Source: Thiocapsa imhoffii
GTDB taxonomy: Bacteria > Pseudomonadota > Gammaproteobacteria > Chromatiales > Chromatiaceae
Direction of reading: 5' to 3'
NCBI RefSeq assembly: GCF_016583985.1
Contig: NZ_NRSD01000025.1
Coordinates: 1 to 63,460 of the forward strand
Length of the DNA stretch: 63,460 nt
Shown: positions 8,629-17,218 of the stretch, one piece after another
Layout of the letters: every line of letters starts with the position of its first letter
How positions within the stretch are numbered: the stretch's first letter is position 1
Translations under genes and position numbers: made by a program
The notes under the pieces: model-generated
Seen by the model: the letters and a program-made list of their open reading frames with translations, nothing else
What the model was told of the DNA's origin: nothing
Databases searched by the model: none

Positions 8629-9822
8629 TTATTTCACAATCACTTCACACAGCGTCTGACTGGCCGCTGCATCGAACCAGGAATCGGACTTGTCACTCCG
8701 CTCGACGCAGAAGAGGACATCGCCGGGCTTGTTCGACCGCTGTGAGTAAAAGATGGCCGTACCAGTCGCATCAGTTTGCTTAATGGTATCACCGCCGGTG
8801 ACTGCACCTGACCATGCCGCTTTGACGATTGCTCCAGAACTCGGCCGTCCCAGACCGTCGACCACCCTGACCAGCGCCTTCACCTGCCGCCCACGCGCTT
8901 CGAGGCTCAGAGCAATATCATCGATCAACAGCGCTGAAGGGTCGCTCAGCGCGAGCTCTGGCGAGAAGGATGGTGGATCGCTGAGATCGCACGCCTCTCC
9001 CTGAATGAATCGTGTCCATTCATAATCCGCAGTGAGCGGGTCGCCTTGGTATAGGAACTCACCGGCCCAGTCTGATGCGGTTGCATCGACAGGCCAGACA
9101 TTCGCCATGATCCGTTGCAGCGAATCGGACGTCTTAGGAGTTGGAATCAACGGGTGATCCCAAACTGCATAGACAGGCACGCCATCGACGAACCACTCGA
9201 TCCCCCAGGACGTCCATTTGAATCCATAGCGATGGAAATTATGCGAGGCATCGAAGCCCAGTGGATACAGGTAGGAATTATCGGAGATGTAATCATCATC
9301 GTTCGTCCAGAAATTAAACTGGACAATACTTGTCTCTTTGCCGAGAAACTCAATGTCGATTTCGTTATGCTGACCGTTCCCGCCGTTATCATAAGGTCCC
9401 GCAAAGGTAAAAAAGGAACTCACCACGCCTGGATGTGAGACTGGTTTCATACTCACCTCATAGCATCCATAGCCGTAGAATCCCATCGTGCGATATTCAC
9501 CGGATGAGTAATCCATTCCTTGGTTTGATGATGCATCCAGAGTTAGAACCATCTTACCATTGGAAAACGTGACATGCTCGGCCGTCCAGGCGTTGGCGAA
9601 GGGTGTCCCGTTCGTCCAACCATCAGCCTTGGACCATCGCGATGTGTCGTGGTGGCTTAAATCATCAGTGAAGGATGACTGCTCTGGCGGTGGCGGTGGC
9701 GGTTTCCTAGGTGAGGCAACAGCGACCGCTCCAATGCTCAAACACACAACAAGACTCAGTGCCAGTGCGCTGTGACTCGATACAAGTCGCTTCATGGTGT
9801 GGTGTCCGGTGCGTTTTGACAT
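8629..9822 (-). CDS. Secreted GH16 beta-glucanase (lichenase-like)
   Basis: 397 residues with a signal peptide (about 10-36), a Pro-rich linker (41-47) and a family 16 jelly-roll domain to about residue 280. The catalytic signature NEIDIEFLG places the nucleophile Glu154, Asp156 and acid/base Glu158, the EIDIE form seen in lichenases and other beta-1,3-1,4-glucanases. The C-terminal 100 residues look like an Ig/invasin-type domain (LVRVVDGLGRPSSGA...). A GAGGTG site supports the ATG at 9822; a second ATG lies at 9795. It probably trims or releases the glucan made by the adjacent locus, or degrades external beta-glucan. Confidence 0.88.
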   Translation of the reverse strand: MSKRTGHHTMKRLVSSHSALALSLVVCLSIGAVAVASPRKPPPPPPEQSSFTDDLSHHDTSRWSKADGWTNGTPFANAWTAEHVTFSNGKMVLTLDASSNQGMDYSSGEYRTMGFYGYGCYEVSMKPVSHPGVVSSFFTFAGPYDNGGNGQHNEIDIEFLGKETSIVQFNFWTNDDDYISDNSYLYPLGFDASHNFHRYGFKWTSWGIEWFVDGVPVYAVWDHPLIPTPKTSDSLQRIMANVWPVDATASDWAGEFLYQGDPLTADYEWTRFIQGEACDLSDPPSFSPELALSDPSALLIDDIALSLEARGRQVKALVRVVDGLGRPSSGAIVKAAWSGAVTGGDTIKQTDATGTAIFYSQRSNKPGDVLFCVERSDKSDSWFDAAASQTLCEVIVK

Positions 9823-10310
9823 CTGTCACCTCAGGCGTTGGATCACGACGCTGGATTCAAAAACACATGAAAGCACTCTATCAGTTCGGTTTGCGAGTGG
9901 ATGTGATGAGTTTAACAGGATACGCTTTTTCAGTCAGGCCTGCGCACTCCTCCCAATCCGACCTGCCAGGCATCCAGTCAGTGATGCAACCAGACGGTTC
10001 CAACCTTTCGAGTTGTGACACATGCAGTTTTGTGGCGACCGGTCAATTCTTGCTCGATCCAACACAATCATCTTGATAATGAGTAAGTTGGGGTGTCCAG
10101 CTGGGTGTTCCGCACAGCGTTACCCACAGCAGACGTGGATAACCAAAGCTGTGTTGAGCCGATGGACCCTCCCTTGTGCTGGCCCTGATTCGGCGACCCC
10201 ACAGCTTAACCAGACAGCGCGTCCTGGACGAACTCTGGGCACATTGATCGTCGCTTCATGCTAAGTCGTACAGGGGCCTGATGCGAGTGGAGATAGAACA
10301 CGAAACGGTG
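9823..10310. other. Gene-free stretch with two DnaA-box-like 9-mers
   Basis: No convincing gene. TTACCCACA at 10120-10128 and the reverse complement of TTATCCACG at 10134-10142 each differ by one base from TTATCCACA and face each other. This separates the GH16 and diguanylate cyclase genes, both transcribed leftward, so it must also hold the GH16 promoter. I cannot pick out clear -35/-10 boxes. Confidence 0.3.
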
Positions 10311-11231
10311 TTAGCCCTGACGCCTTTGAGGAATCGTGTCGGTCACATGGACTCGGTTGCGTCCATCTTGCTTAGCACAGTAGAGCGCTCGATCGGCCGC
10401 GTCGAGCAGGATCTGAGCCGGCACAAACAGCGAGCTGGGCTGGCAGAGAGCGGCACCGATACTGACCGTGATCCACCTTGGCTCCACAGGGGCCGCATGG
10501 ACAATGTGAAGGCTCTCAACTCGCGCGCGAAGTTGCTCGACGACGTCCCTCAAACCATCGAGGGACGCCCCATTGACCAAACCCACGAACTCTTCGCCAC
10601 CATAGCGCCCCATGAAATCAGCGGCTCGTTGAGACGGTTGTCGCAGTACGGCAGCGATCATGCGCAAGGCCTCATCACCTGCTTGATGACCACGACTGTC
10701 GTTATAGGCCTTGAAATGGTCCACGTCGATCATGGCGATCGCCAGAGATGTCTGGTTGCGCAACGCACGATGCCATTCCTGGTCAAGCCGTTCGTCGAAA
10801 GCGCGACGGTTAGGTAGGGCGGTCAAGCTGTCGAAGTAGGACAACCGCGCCAATCGATCACGCTGCTGCTTGAGTTCGAGGTGTGTTTGGACCCGTCGTC
10901 TGACGATGACATCATTGAAGGGCTTGGTGATGTAGTCGACAGCACCGAGATCGAATCCGCGAGTCTCGTCCTCGACATCGGCTAATGCTGTGACGAAGAT
11001 GACCGGGATCTCGGCGAGTGTGGGATCGGCTTTGAGTGCCGCACAAGTCTCATAACCATTCATCTCGGGCATCATGACATCTAAGAGAATCAAATCTGGC
11101 TTGCTTGTTGACGCGAGTGACAAAGCTTTACGGCCGTTGGTCGCCGCCGAGATTTGATAACCTGCATCGCGCAGGATGTGACTCAAAACCCGGATATTGT
11201 CCGGGACATCATCGACGATGAGAATACGCAT
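10311..11231 (-). CDS. Response regulator diguanylate cyclase (REC-GGDEF)
   Basis: The start at 11231 (MRILIVDD) has an AGGAG site and begins exactly at the receiver domain, giving 306 residues. REC domain: acidic pair DD at 7-8, phosphoacceptor Asp51 (LLDVMMPE), Thr81 and Lys103. GGDEF domain from about 130: active site GGEEF at 211-215, and an allosteric inhibition site RAAD at 202-205, five residues before it, so product feedback should operate. This is the WspR/PleD-like class that makes c-di-GMP from two GTP when phosphorylated. Its kinase is not in the window. It is the likely local source of c-di-GMP for the nearby PilZ protein. Confidence 0.93.
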   Translation of the reverse strand: MRILIVDDVPDNIRVLSHILRDAGYQISAATNGRKALSLASTSKPDLILLDVMMPEMNGYETCAALKADPTLAEIPVIFVTALADVEDETRGFDLGAVDYITKPFNDVIVRRRVQTHLELKQQRDRLARLSYFDSLTALPNRRAFDERLDQEWHRALRNQTSLAIAMIDVDHFKAYNDSRGHQAGDEALRMIAAVLRQPSQRAADFMGRYGGEEFVGLVNGASLDGLRDVVEQLRARVESLHIVHAAPVEPRWITVSIGAALCQPSSLFVPAQILLDAADRALYCAKQDGRNRVHVTDTIPQRRQG

Positions 11232-11695
11232 ACACCCGGCTCCTGTGAACTGCCTTGATTCAGCATTATCAATCGCATGGTCAATCGAGTGCACAAGCCT
11301 GCGGGACTCGAAAGTCGTGGGCTTGGATGATGGTTGCATCGCAATCGGGTTAGCCGTCAACGTGAGCGCATGGAGAAACCTCATTTCGGGACAGTCATTT
11401 CAGTGTTCCCTGACCGGACCGCACAGTGGATCAAGACTATCATGGTGCAGACTAAGTCGCTGTTGGTGAGCACAGTTGCTCTGCCCGATCGAGAGCGACG
11501 CGACTGCGGGGACGCGCGGTTGCAGATGGAACCGGGACTGGCAGAAGCATCACGCGGTCTGATCCGGCGAACCTGCGCCATGCCTGCTTGGTGCGAGCGA
11601 CCCAAGGAGACTGCACCTTGATGGACATGTCGAGCCGTTGTGATGGGCGCGCGATACGATCACACTCGAGAGAACGGGGCCGGTCGCACACCGGT
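11232..11695. other. Non-coding gap between antiporter and cyclase genes
   Basis: Both flanking genes are read leftward. I see no protein-like frame with a ribosome site, no strong hairpin and no recognisable element. It presumably holds the promoter of the diguanylate cyclase. Confidence 0.4.
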
Positions 11696-13447
11696 TTACC
11701 GACCTCTTGGACTGCGGGGTGCCTCCAGGTGGGTGGGAATGCGGAGACCAACTTGAGTGATCCTGCCACCCTGCATACTGCGTATCACGAGTTCAAGCTG
11801 TCCTAAACGAACCCGGTCTCCAACCACGGGGAGTTCGTCGAGCTGGGCGCAGATGAATTGCTCTAAGCTCTTATCTTCCATCCCGTGCATCACGGGCTGA
11901 CCATATTGCATGGCGACCGCACGGAGAGGCGCGCTGCCGTTTAAGATGAAATCACCATAAAAGATCCGTTCCGCAAGAAACTCTGGAGATTCTCGAGATC
12001 CTAGCAGATCACCGAGTGTCGCGCTGTCGGTCTCCCGAGCAACCAGATAGAGCCAATCATCGGTTCTCAGCGGCCCCGCATGGTCCGGCTGAAGCGCCTG
12101 CCCGTCACGGAGTACCGCAACCGGCCAAACACCGTCGGGCTGTTTCAGATTGCCGATTTGACGCCCAAGGGCGCGGCTGTTCAAACCCAGCCGGTAACCT
12201 TGAATGGCATGACCGTCTGACGGCCGTGGTGTGAGTTCCAGATACTCGTCTGGTCCCGATTGTGCCGGAACCTCCAGCCTGAGTTGCCGCGCAAGGCGTG
12301 GAATCGTCCAGCCTTGGACCGTCAGCGAAATGAGCACAACGATGAACGCGAGATCCAGGATCAGCTCTGCTTGCCCTATTCCCGCCAGCAGCGGAAATAG
12401 GGCTAAAATGATTGGCACTGCCCCGCGCAGTCCAACCCAGGAGATAAACAGTTGTTCACGCCAAGGAAAGCGAAAGGGAATGAGGCATATCGCAACCGCG
12501 ATGGGACGCGCGATAAACATCAAAACCAATGCAATCGCGAAGGCGACGGGCGCATCCGACAAGAGATTTGTGGGGGTTGCCAGGAGGCCAAGCATCAAGA
12601 ACATCCCGATCTGCGCCAACCAAGAAAACCCATTGTGAACTTGCAGAATGTGGTGTGCGTCCCGCGGGGAACGTTGACTGAGTACAACCCCGATCAGATA
12701 GATCGCGAGGAAACCGCTGCCCCCCAGCACGGTTGTCGCAGCATAGAGCGTGAGTCCACCAGCGAGGACCAACATTGGATACATTCCGCGTTCGAGTGAC
12801 AATCGGTTGACGAGCCATTGGAGTGAATAACCACCGCCAATACCGAAGAATAGACCGATCCCCATCTGTTGCATGAACAGCGGTAAGATGCCCAGACTTA
12901 GAATCTGTTGTTCAGCAATGAGCAGTTCAATGAAGGCAATCGTCAAGAAGACGGCCATAGGATCATTACTTCCGGATTCCATTTCGAGAGTGGCCGTGAC
13001 CCGGTCCTTAAGCTGCAGACCGCGGGCGCGAAGTAATGCAAACACCGCGGCGGCATCGGTGGATCCCACCACGGCCCCCACCAGCAAGCCTTCTAGCAAG
13101 GTGAGATCCAACAGCCATGCGACAAAAAAGCCAAGAATCACACAGGTGATCAGCACCCCCAAGGTGGCCAGGACGAACGCCGGCCGCAGGCTAGTTCGAA
13201 AGCTTTCGGTCCGCGTGTTCAATCCGCCGTTAAGGAGAATGACGGCCAAGGTGACACTACCGACCGCATAAGCAATGTCTAAATCATTGAACACGATCCC
13301 GCCGGGCCCATCTTCGCCCGCCAGCATGCCGACAGCTAAAAAGACCAAGAGCAACGGCATTCCGATTCGATACGAGAGCGCACTGGCGAGGATGGCCACC
13401 AGTAACAGGGCGGCACCGATCAGCACCAACTGGTCGATATTGCTCAT
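11696..13447 (-). CDS. K+/H+ antiporter, CPA1 NhaP2/CvrA type
   Basis: 583 residues. About twelve membrane helices (about 5-390) contain the CPA1 features AVGSVTLAVILLNGGL and GSTDAAAVFALL, then MESGSNDPMAVFLT, which holds the ion-binding Asp region. A cytosolic TrkA-C/RCK-C domain (about 400-480) and a further C-terminal domain follow, as in NhaP2 proteins. It should exchange K+ (or Na+) for protons across the inner membrane to control pH and volume. It stands alone with gaps of over 300 bases on both sides. No strong ribosome site precedes the ATG. Confidence 0.88.
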   Translation of the reverse strand: MSNIDQLVLIGAALLLVAILASALSYRIGMPLLLVFLAVGMLAGEDGPGGIVFNDLDIAYAVGSVTLAVILLNGGLNTRTESFRTSLRPAFVLATLGVLITCVILGFFVAWLLDLTLLEGLLVGAVVGSTDAAAVFALLRARGLQLKDRVTATLEMESGSNDPMAVFLTIAFIELLIAEQQILSLGILPLFMQQMGIGLFFGIGGGYSLQWLVNRLSLERGMYPMLVLAGGLTLYAATTVLGGSGFLAIYLIGVVLSQRSPRDAHHILQVHNGFSWLAQIGMFLMLGLLATPTNLLSDAPVAFAIALVLMFIARPIAVAICLIPFRFPWREQLFISWVGLRGAVPIILALFPLLAGIGQAELILDLAFIVVLISLTVQGWTIPRLARQLRLEVPAQSGPDEYLELTPRPSDGHAIQGYRLGLNSRALGRQIGNLKQPDGVWPVAVLRDGQALQPDHAGPLRTDDWLYLVARETDSATLGDLLGSRESPEFLAERIFYGDFILNGSAPLRAVAMQYGQPVMHGMEDKSLEQFICAQLDELPVVGDRVRLGQLELVIRSMQGGRITQVGLRIPTHLEAPRSPRGR

Positions 13448-13775
13448 AATTGATCGCGCTGACTTTCGTTGTTAGGTCTTCATGTCACCATCTGAAGGGG
13501 ATCGATTTGACATTGACTTACTGGGCGATCATGTTCACCAAGTCAGGTTGGTATGATCAGGGGTGTCACCTTGAAACAAATCCGATTTGTCAGACCTAAG
13601 GCAGTCACAACACTCCCGCCGTTTCGTTCACGCGATCCTGCTCGCTGATGAACCGGTCTTGGACACCTCAATGCCAGACTCACAACCCGGTAAGGGGCTG
13701 TGCATGGATGGCCTGGTGAAGAAAACAGCCCTTAGCTTGGGTTTCGTCAAGCACCCTTCGAATCGGAGAAATCTT
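13448..13775. other. Divergent intergenic region, antiporter / P-II-like gene
   Basis: Contains the promoters of two divergent genes. TATGAT at 13552-13557 could be a -10 for the rightward gene, but no good -35 sits 17 bases upstream; a TTGACA at 13507 is too far. Nothing else recognised. Confidence 0.3.
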
Positions 13776-14141
13776 ATGGATTTCAAGCTAATTATGGTTT
13801 TTGTCGATGATACCAAAACGGATCGAGTCTTGGACGCCTCACGTGCCGCAGGTGCCACTGGAGCAACCATTGTGGGCAACGCACGTGGTCAGGGCCTGCA
13901 CAAGCTCACCGGGATCTTCGGACTTGAGATTCTGGAACCGCGTGATGTGGTGCTGATCCTGGTCGAGCAGCGACGCGCGGAAAAGGTGTTGCATGCCGTA
14001 CTCGAGGCCGGACAACTCGATGAAACACTGAGCACCGGGATCGCTTTGCAGTTGGACGTTGAGCGCGCTTTAGGTTTGAGCGAGCATATTTCCGCGCTGT
14101 CGCGGCACCATCCGATCAACCAAGAGCCATCTGAACCCTGA
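13776..14141 (+). CDS. P-II-like signalling protein
   Basis: The ATG at 13776 follows CGGAGAA and gives 121 residues starting MDFKLIMVFVDD, the first strand of the P-II fold. The ferredoxin-like beta-alpha-beta pattern continues with a T-loop-like Gly-rich segment (GATIVGNARGQG) and a second strand pair (PRDVVLILVEQ). It lacks the Tyr uridylylation T-loop sequence of GlnB/GlnK, so it belongs to the divergent P-II-like group, several of which regulate carbon or ion transporters. Its target is unknown; it is divergent from the antiporter gene and unrelated in sequence to the SbtB homologue at 57398. Longer in-frame starts exist upstream but lack a ribosome site. Confidence 0.75.
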   Translation: MDFKLIMVFVDDTKTDRVLDASRAAGATGATIVGNARGQGLHKLTGIFGLEILEPRDVVLILVEQRRAEKVLHAVLEAGQLDETLSTGIALQLDVERALGLSEHISALSRHHPINQEPSEP

Positions 14142-14156
14142 GTGTCCTCAGCCGTG

Positions 14157-14182
14157 TCGCGGTCAGATCGATCTGACCGCGA
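14157..14182. terminator. Perfect 26-bp palindrome between convergent genes
   Basis: TCGCGGTCAGATC followed directly by its complement, then TTTG. It lies 15 bases after the P-II-like stop and before the leftward N-formylglutamate amidohydrolase stop, so it could terminate both. The T-run is weak. Confidence 0.55.
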
Positions 14183-14272
14183 TTTGCCATTCACAATAGG
14201 GCTTGCGTTGCGATGTCAACGTCTTCCCAAAACATTGAGCCGGTTGCTCAGATGCGTGAGCACCGAACCCAC

Positions 14273-15055
14273 TCATCTGTGACCTATGTCGTCTTGCAGG
14301 AGCCATTCTTCGAGCGAGAGATAGGCGGCTGCGATGTGGTTAGCCCAAACAGTACTTGCCAAGGGTGTGCACAAACCGTCATTGCGTATCTCGATCATGA
14401 GAGCCGGAATCTTGTGCTTCCTCGTGTGGACTGGAATGGTGTAATCGATGGTCTCGGTGATCGGGTAGGGTTCATTGTTCCCAACTGGACCGACCCCGCG
14501 GTCCGCGAGCGCGTTGCACATGAGTCGTGCACTGATCGGATCATCCCAGTGTGAAACTCCCACCGGCCAAGGTCGGACCTGTCCGTCGAGGATGGGTGTA
14601 AAACTGTGGATGCTAAGCAGGCAGCATGCGTGGCCAGAGCGTTGTGAGAGCAGTCCATCGATCGCGTCGTGGTAAGGTTGAAACAGGGTGGTTGCTCGCA
14701 CCCGACGTTCGTCAGAGCTTAGATTGACATTTCCCGGAATCGTCACACCGTCACTGATCATCGCGATGGAGTTCGGGTGACCGAGTGGACGATTGCAGTC
14801 GATGACCAAGCGGGAGAACGAGCTGAGGATCAAGGGCGCATCAAGCTGCTGGGCGAGTCCTTGGGCGACCTGTTCCGCGCCTGGATCCCAGGCGATATGG
14901 TCGTCCAACTGAGAGGGTGTGAGGCCGAGTGTGCCAAGGCGGCGCGGCACGCGGTTGGATGCATGATCGCAGACCAGCACAACACGCCCCGCCCCTGCCC
15001 CATTGACGATCCGGAAGGCTTCAGGTTCGGATGGATCACAGAGTGAAGTCATCAC
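14273..15055 (-). CDS. N-formylglutamate amidohydrolase family protein
   Basis: 260 residues. The family pattern is visible: VVLVCDHASNRVPRRLGTLGL near the N terminus, DCNRPLGHP, and LLSIHSFTP in the middle, with EIRND near the C terminus; these His and acidic residues form the zinc/substrate site in the family. The reference reaction is hydrolysis of N-formylglutamate to formate and glutamate in histidine degradation, but no hut genes are nearby. It starts 20 bases after the transglutaminase gene and is likely co-transcribed. Such proteins often occur beside transglutaminase-like genes in peptide-modification clusters, so the substrate may differ. Start is GTG 15055 or ATG 15052. Confidence 0.85.
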   Translation of the reverse strand: MMTSLCDPSEPEAFRIVNGAGAGRVVLVCDHASNRVPRRLGTLGLTPSQLDDHIAWDPGAEQVAQGLAQQLDAPLILSSFSRLVIDCNRPLGHPNSIAMISDGVTIPGNVNLSSDERRVRATTLFQPYHDAIDGLLSQRSGHACCLLSIHSFTPILDGQVRPWPVGVSHWDDPISARLMCNALADRGVGPVGNNEPYPITETIDYTIPVHTRKHKIPALMIEIRNDGLCTPLASTVWANHIAAAYLSLEEWLLQDDIGHR

Positions 15056-15075
15056 CTGGTCACGTTAGAGCTGAT

Positions 15076-15879
15076 TCACGCCTCATCAGTCCACACCCTG
15101 AAACTCTTCAGGATATTCGGTCCGAAGGCGTTACTGATGGCGACATCCGCGGCGTCGCGGCCCTGCGCGATCAAGACGCGACCAATTCGTGGAACCCGAT
15201 TGCGGGGATCCAGGACATGCCAGCGTCCGCCGAGATACACCTCCATCCAGGCGGAAAAATCCATCGGATCGGGTGAGACGGGGACCCCGATATCGCCGAG
15301 GTAGCCTGTGCAATAGCGCGCCGGGATATTCATGCAGCGGCACAAGGCGATGGCTAAGTGGGTGTAATCACGACAAACACCGCGGCGCTCATGATAGGCC
15401 TCAAGCGCGGTCTTGGTGGCGCGTGCGTACTGGTAACCAAATAAGATGTGATGGTGAACGAAGTCGCTGATGGCCTGGACCCGCGGCCACCCTGATGGGA
15501 TCTGTGCGAACCGCTCCCAGGCCATCTCAGAGAGCCGATCCGTCTCGCAGTAACGGCTTCCGAGCAAATAGACCAATGTCTCGGCCGGCAACTCCTCTAC
15601 CGGGTGCTGCACAGCGTCCGTTGGCATCTGATCCGGCAGGCCTGAGTCCATGATGAGCGCATCGGTGAAGATGCTGATCTCGCCAGCGGGTGCGACGATT
15701 CGGCTACACCAGTTGCCGAAGCCGTCACGGTAGGGCGTCATGGGAACCGCCGGCCGCGTGATGATGTGGTCTGCCTGAATCAGATCTGAAACGCGGCTAA
15801 AGTGCACGTTCAAAGTCAGGATCATTGGAGTCGGCTTGGGACAGGTGAACACCATCTCATAACCAATGCGGATACGCAT
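15076..15879 (-). CDS. Transglutaminase-like cysteine peptidase-fold protein
   Basis: ATG at 15879 is chosen because GAGGAGG lies seven bases upstream, giving 267 residues. The N-terminal beta domain (about 1-130) is followed by a transglutaminase core: the nucleophilic Cys in ERRGVCRDYTHLA, then MDFSAWMEVYLGGRW, then LDPRNRVPRIGR and GRDAADVAI. The usual HAW motif reads SAW here, as I recall for a subgroup of bacterial members, so the catalytic His may be supplied elsewhere. Family members act as proteases, amidases or cross-linkers; the substrate is unknown. It forms an operon with the amidohydrolase. Confidence 0.82.
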   Translation of the reverse strand: MRIRIGYEMVFTCPKPTPMILTLNVHFSRVSDLIQADHIITRPAVPMTPYRDGFGNWCSRIVAPAGEISIFTDALIMDSGLPDQMPTDAVQHPVEELPAETLVYLLGSRYCETDRLSEMAWERFAQIPSGWPRVQAISDFVHHHILFGYQYARATKTALEAYHERRGVCRDYTHLAIALCRCMNIPARYCTGYLGDIGVPVSPDPMDFSAWMEVYLGGRWHVLDPRNRVPRIGRVLIAQGRDAADVAISNAFGPNILKSFRVWTDEA

Positions 15880-16010
15880 GCCAAACCTCCTCGTTGTCAT
15901 CGCCCTCGCACAGTAACCGGCGAGCGTCGTGGATCACAGGGTAACACTGTCGGGCCATGCTCTGCGCTGCATGCTGACTTTGCTGTGAGCTTTTCTTAGC
16001 GGCGGCAGAA

Positions 16011-16153
16011 GTGCTCAGTTTGGGCGGCACAGGTGCTCAGTTTGGGCGCTGAGGTGCTCAATTTGGGCTCTCAAGTGCCAAGTTTGGGCGGCACAGGTGC
16101 TCAGTTTGGGCGTTTAGGTTGCAAGTTTGGGCGCTGAGGTGCTTATTTCGGGC
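16011..16153 (+). repeat. Iteron array: seven direct 15-bp repeats at 21-22 bp period
   Basis: Seven copies related to GTGCTCAGTTTGGGC begin at 16011, 16033, 16054, 16075, 16097, 16118 and 16139. The steps of 22, 21, 21, 22, 21 and 21 bases are close to two DNA turns. The last copy (GTGCTTATTTCGGGC) is degenerate. Regular spacing on one face of the helix next to a Rep_3-type gene is the classic layout of an iteron-controlled plasmid origin, bound by the Rep protein. Confidence 0.93.
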
Positions 16154-16174
16154 GCCATTTCTTAGCACTTTTGC

Positions 16175-16985
16175 GCCCAAATTGAGCACTTATGGAACAT
16201 AACCCATTGTAGTATAAGATCTAATCTCCCTCTCTAGTAGTAGTTATAGTTATGTTTACTACAACTACCAGGATACAGACTGGCTCCAGTCTGTTGAGCA
16301 ACAGCAAGGACCGATTTCCATCACGATAGGTGCTAAGTTTGGGCGCTTTTGGTGAGCGAAAGTTTTCCAGCTGTCTTCAACGCTTCAAAACCGCCCTATC
16401 AAAAAAACACAAATTCAACACGTAAATTAATCAAGTAATTGTTATTTATGAAAAAAACATCCGATTAACTCGTAAAATTAAGTGGCAAACCAAAGGTAAA
16501 ATTTCAGGCTCCGCCTCAGCCGACCTAGACATGACATTCAACACACTGCGGAAAGGTGCCAATTTTGGGCATCTCTGTTTGCTCGATGCCCGACTGAACA
16601 GATCTTAAATCGTTCATTATCATAGATATATGGTTTATGAAACCAAGCACGCAAACTCAACACCCAAGCAACGGTCTCGTGACCATCAGGAGGATGTACG
16701 AGATTTTCCAGGCCTCGGAATGATGCATCGTCGTCCACATCACATATGCCTAGCGACTCGAATCTTGGTCGTTAAAGCACGAGAAGACTGTGGTTGCCAT
16801 CGAAAAGTGCTAATTTTGGGCGGTGACACCGTCCTGTAAATTGTCTGAAAAGAAGCACTTCCAGACTTCTGACACAAATTCTGACGTCATCGGTTCACTC
16901 CCCATCCGGCATGTCTAAGTCCGTCTTGAGTCACATTTGCAGAAGGATGATTGAGCATCGAGACGATGCCGCCCAAAATTGGCAC
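16175..16985. repeat. Five outlying iteron copies, two inverted
   Basis: Further copies lie at 16175-16189 (inverted, GCCCAAATTGAGCAC), 16330-16344 (direct, GTGCTAAGTTTGGGC), 16556-16570 (direct, GTGCCAATTTTGGGC), 16807-16821 (direct) and 16971-16985 (inverted). Isolated and inverted copies are often used for Rep autoregulation, copy-number handcuffing or origin unwinding. The A+T-rich tracts between them (about 16190-16500) could be the melting region. Confidence 0.85.
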
Positions 16986-17218
16986 CTTTCAATTGAGTCG
17001 TGAGATGTTTTGGTCTGAGAGGATGCGGCACAAACTCGCAATGTGGCCCATTTGTCTTCGTGAAACGCCCTTGAAACGAATCAATAAGTCACACCTCGCG
17101 CCAAAAATACGCAAGTATGAGGACTCGGGGCAGTTGGCTCACTCGATGGTTATGATCGCAAACATGATGATGCCCGAACGGTTGTGGATGAGATCCGAAA
17201 CAGGCTCATTTCAAATCG

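Larger units (their letters stand above)
15990..17215. other. Probable vegetative replication origin (oriV)
   Basis: This 1.2-kb gene-free region 3' of rep holds twelve iteron copies, A+T-rich DNA at about 16190-16500 (for example GTAAATTAATCAAGTAATTG), and a DnaA-box-like site at 17183-17191 (reverse complement of TCATCCACA, one change from consensus). All components of a theta-type, Rep-dependent origin are present. Short frames here have no ribosome sites and overlap iterons. Confidence 0.85.

Noticed and set aside
16011..16189. Regular repeats considered as a CRISPR array
   Set aside because: Units are 15 bp with 6-7 bp gaps, far too short for CRISPR spacers, and they match iterons beside a rep gene.
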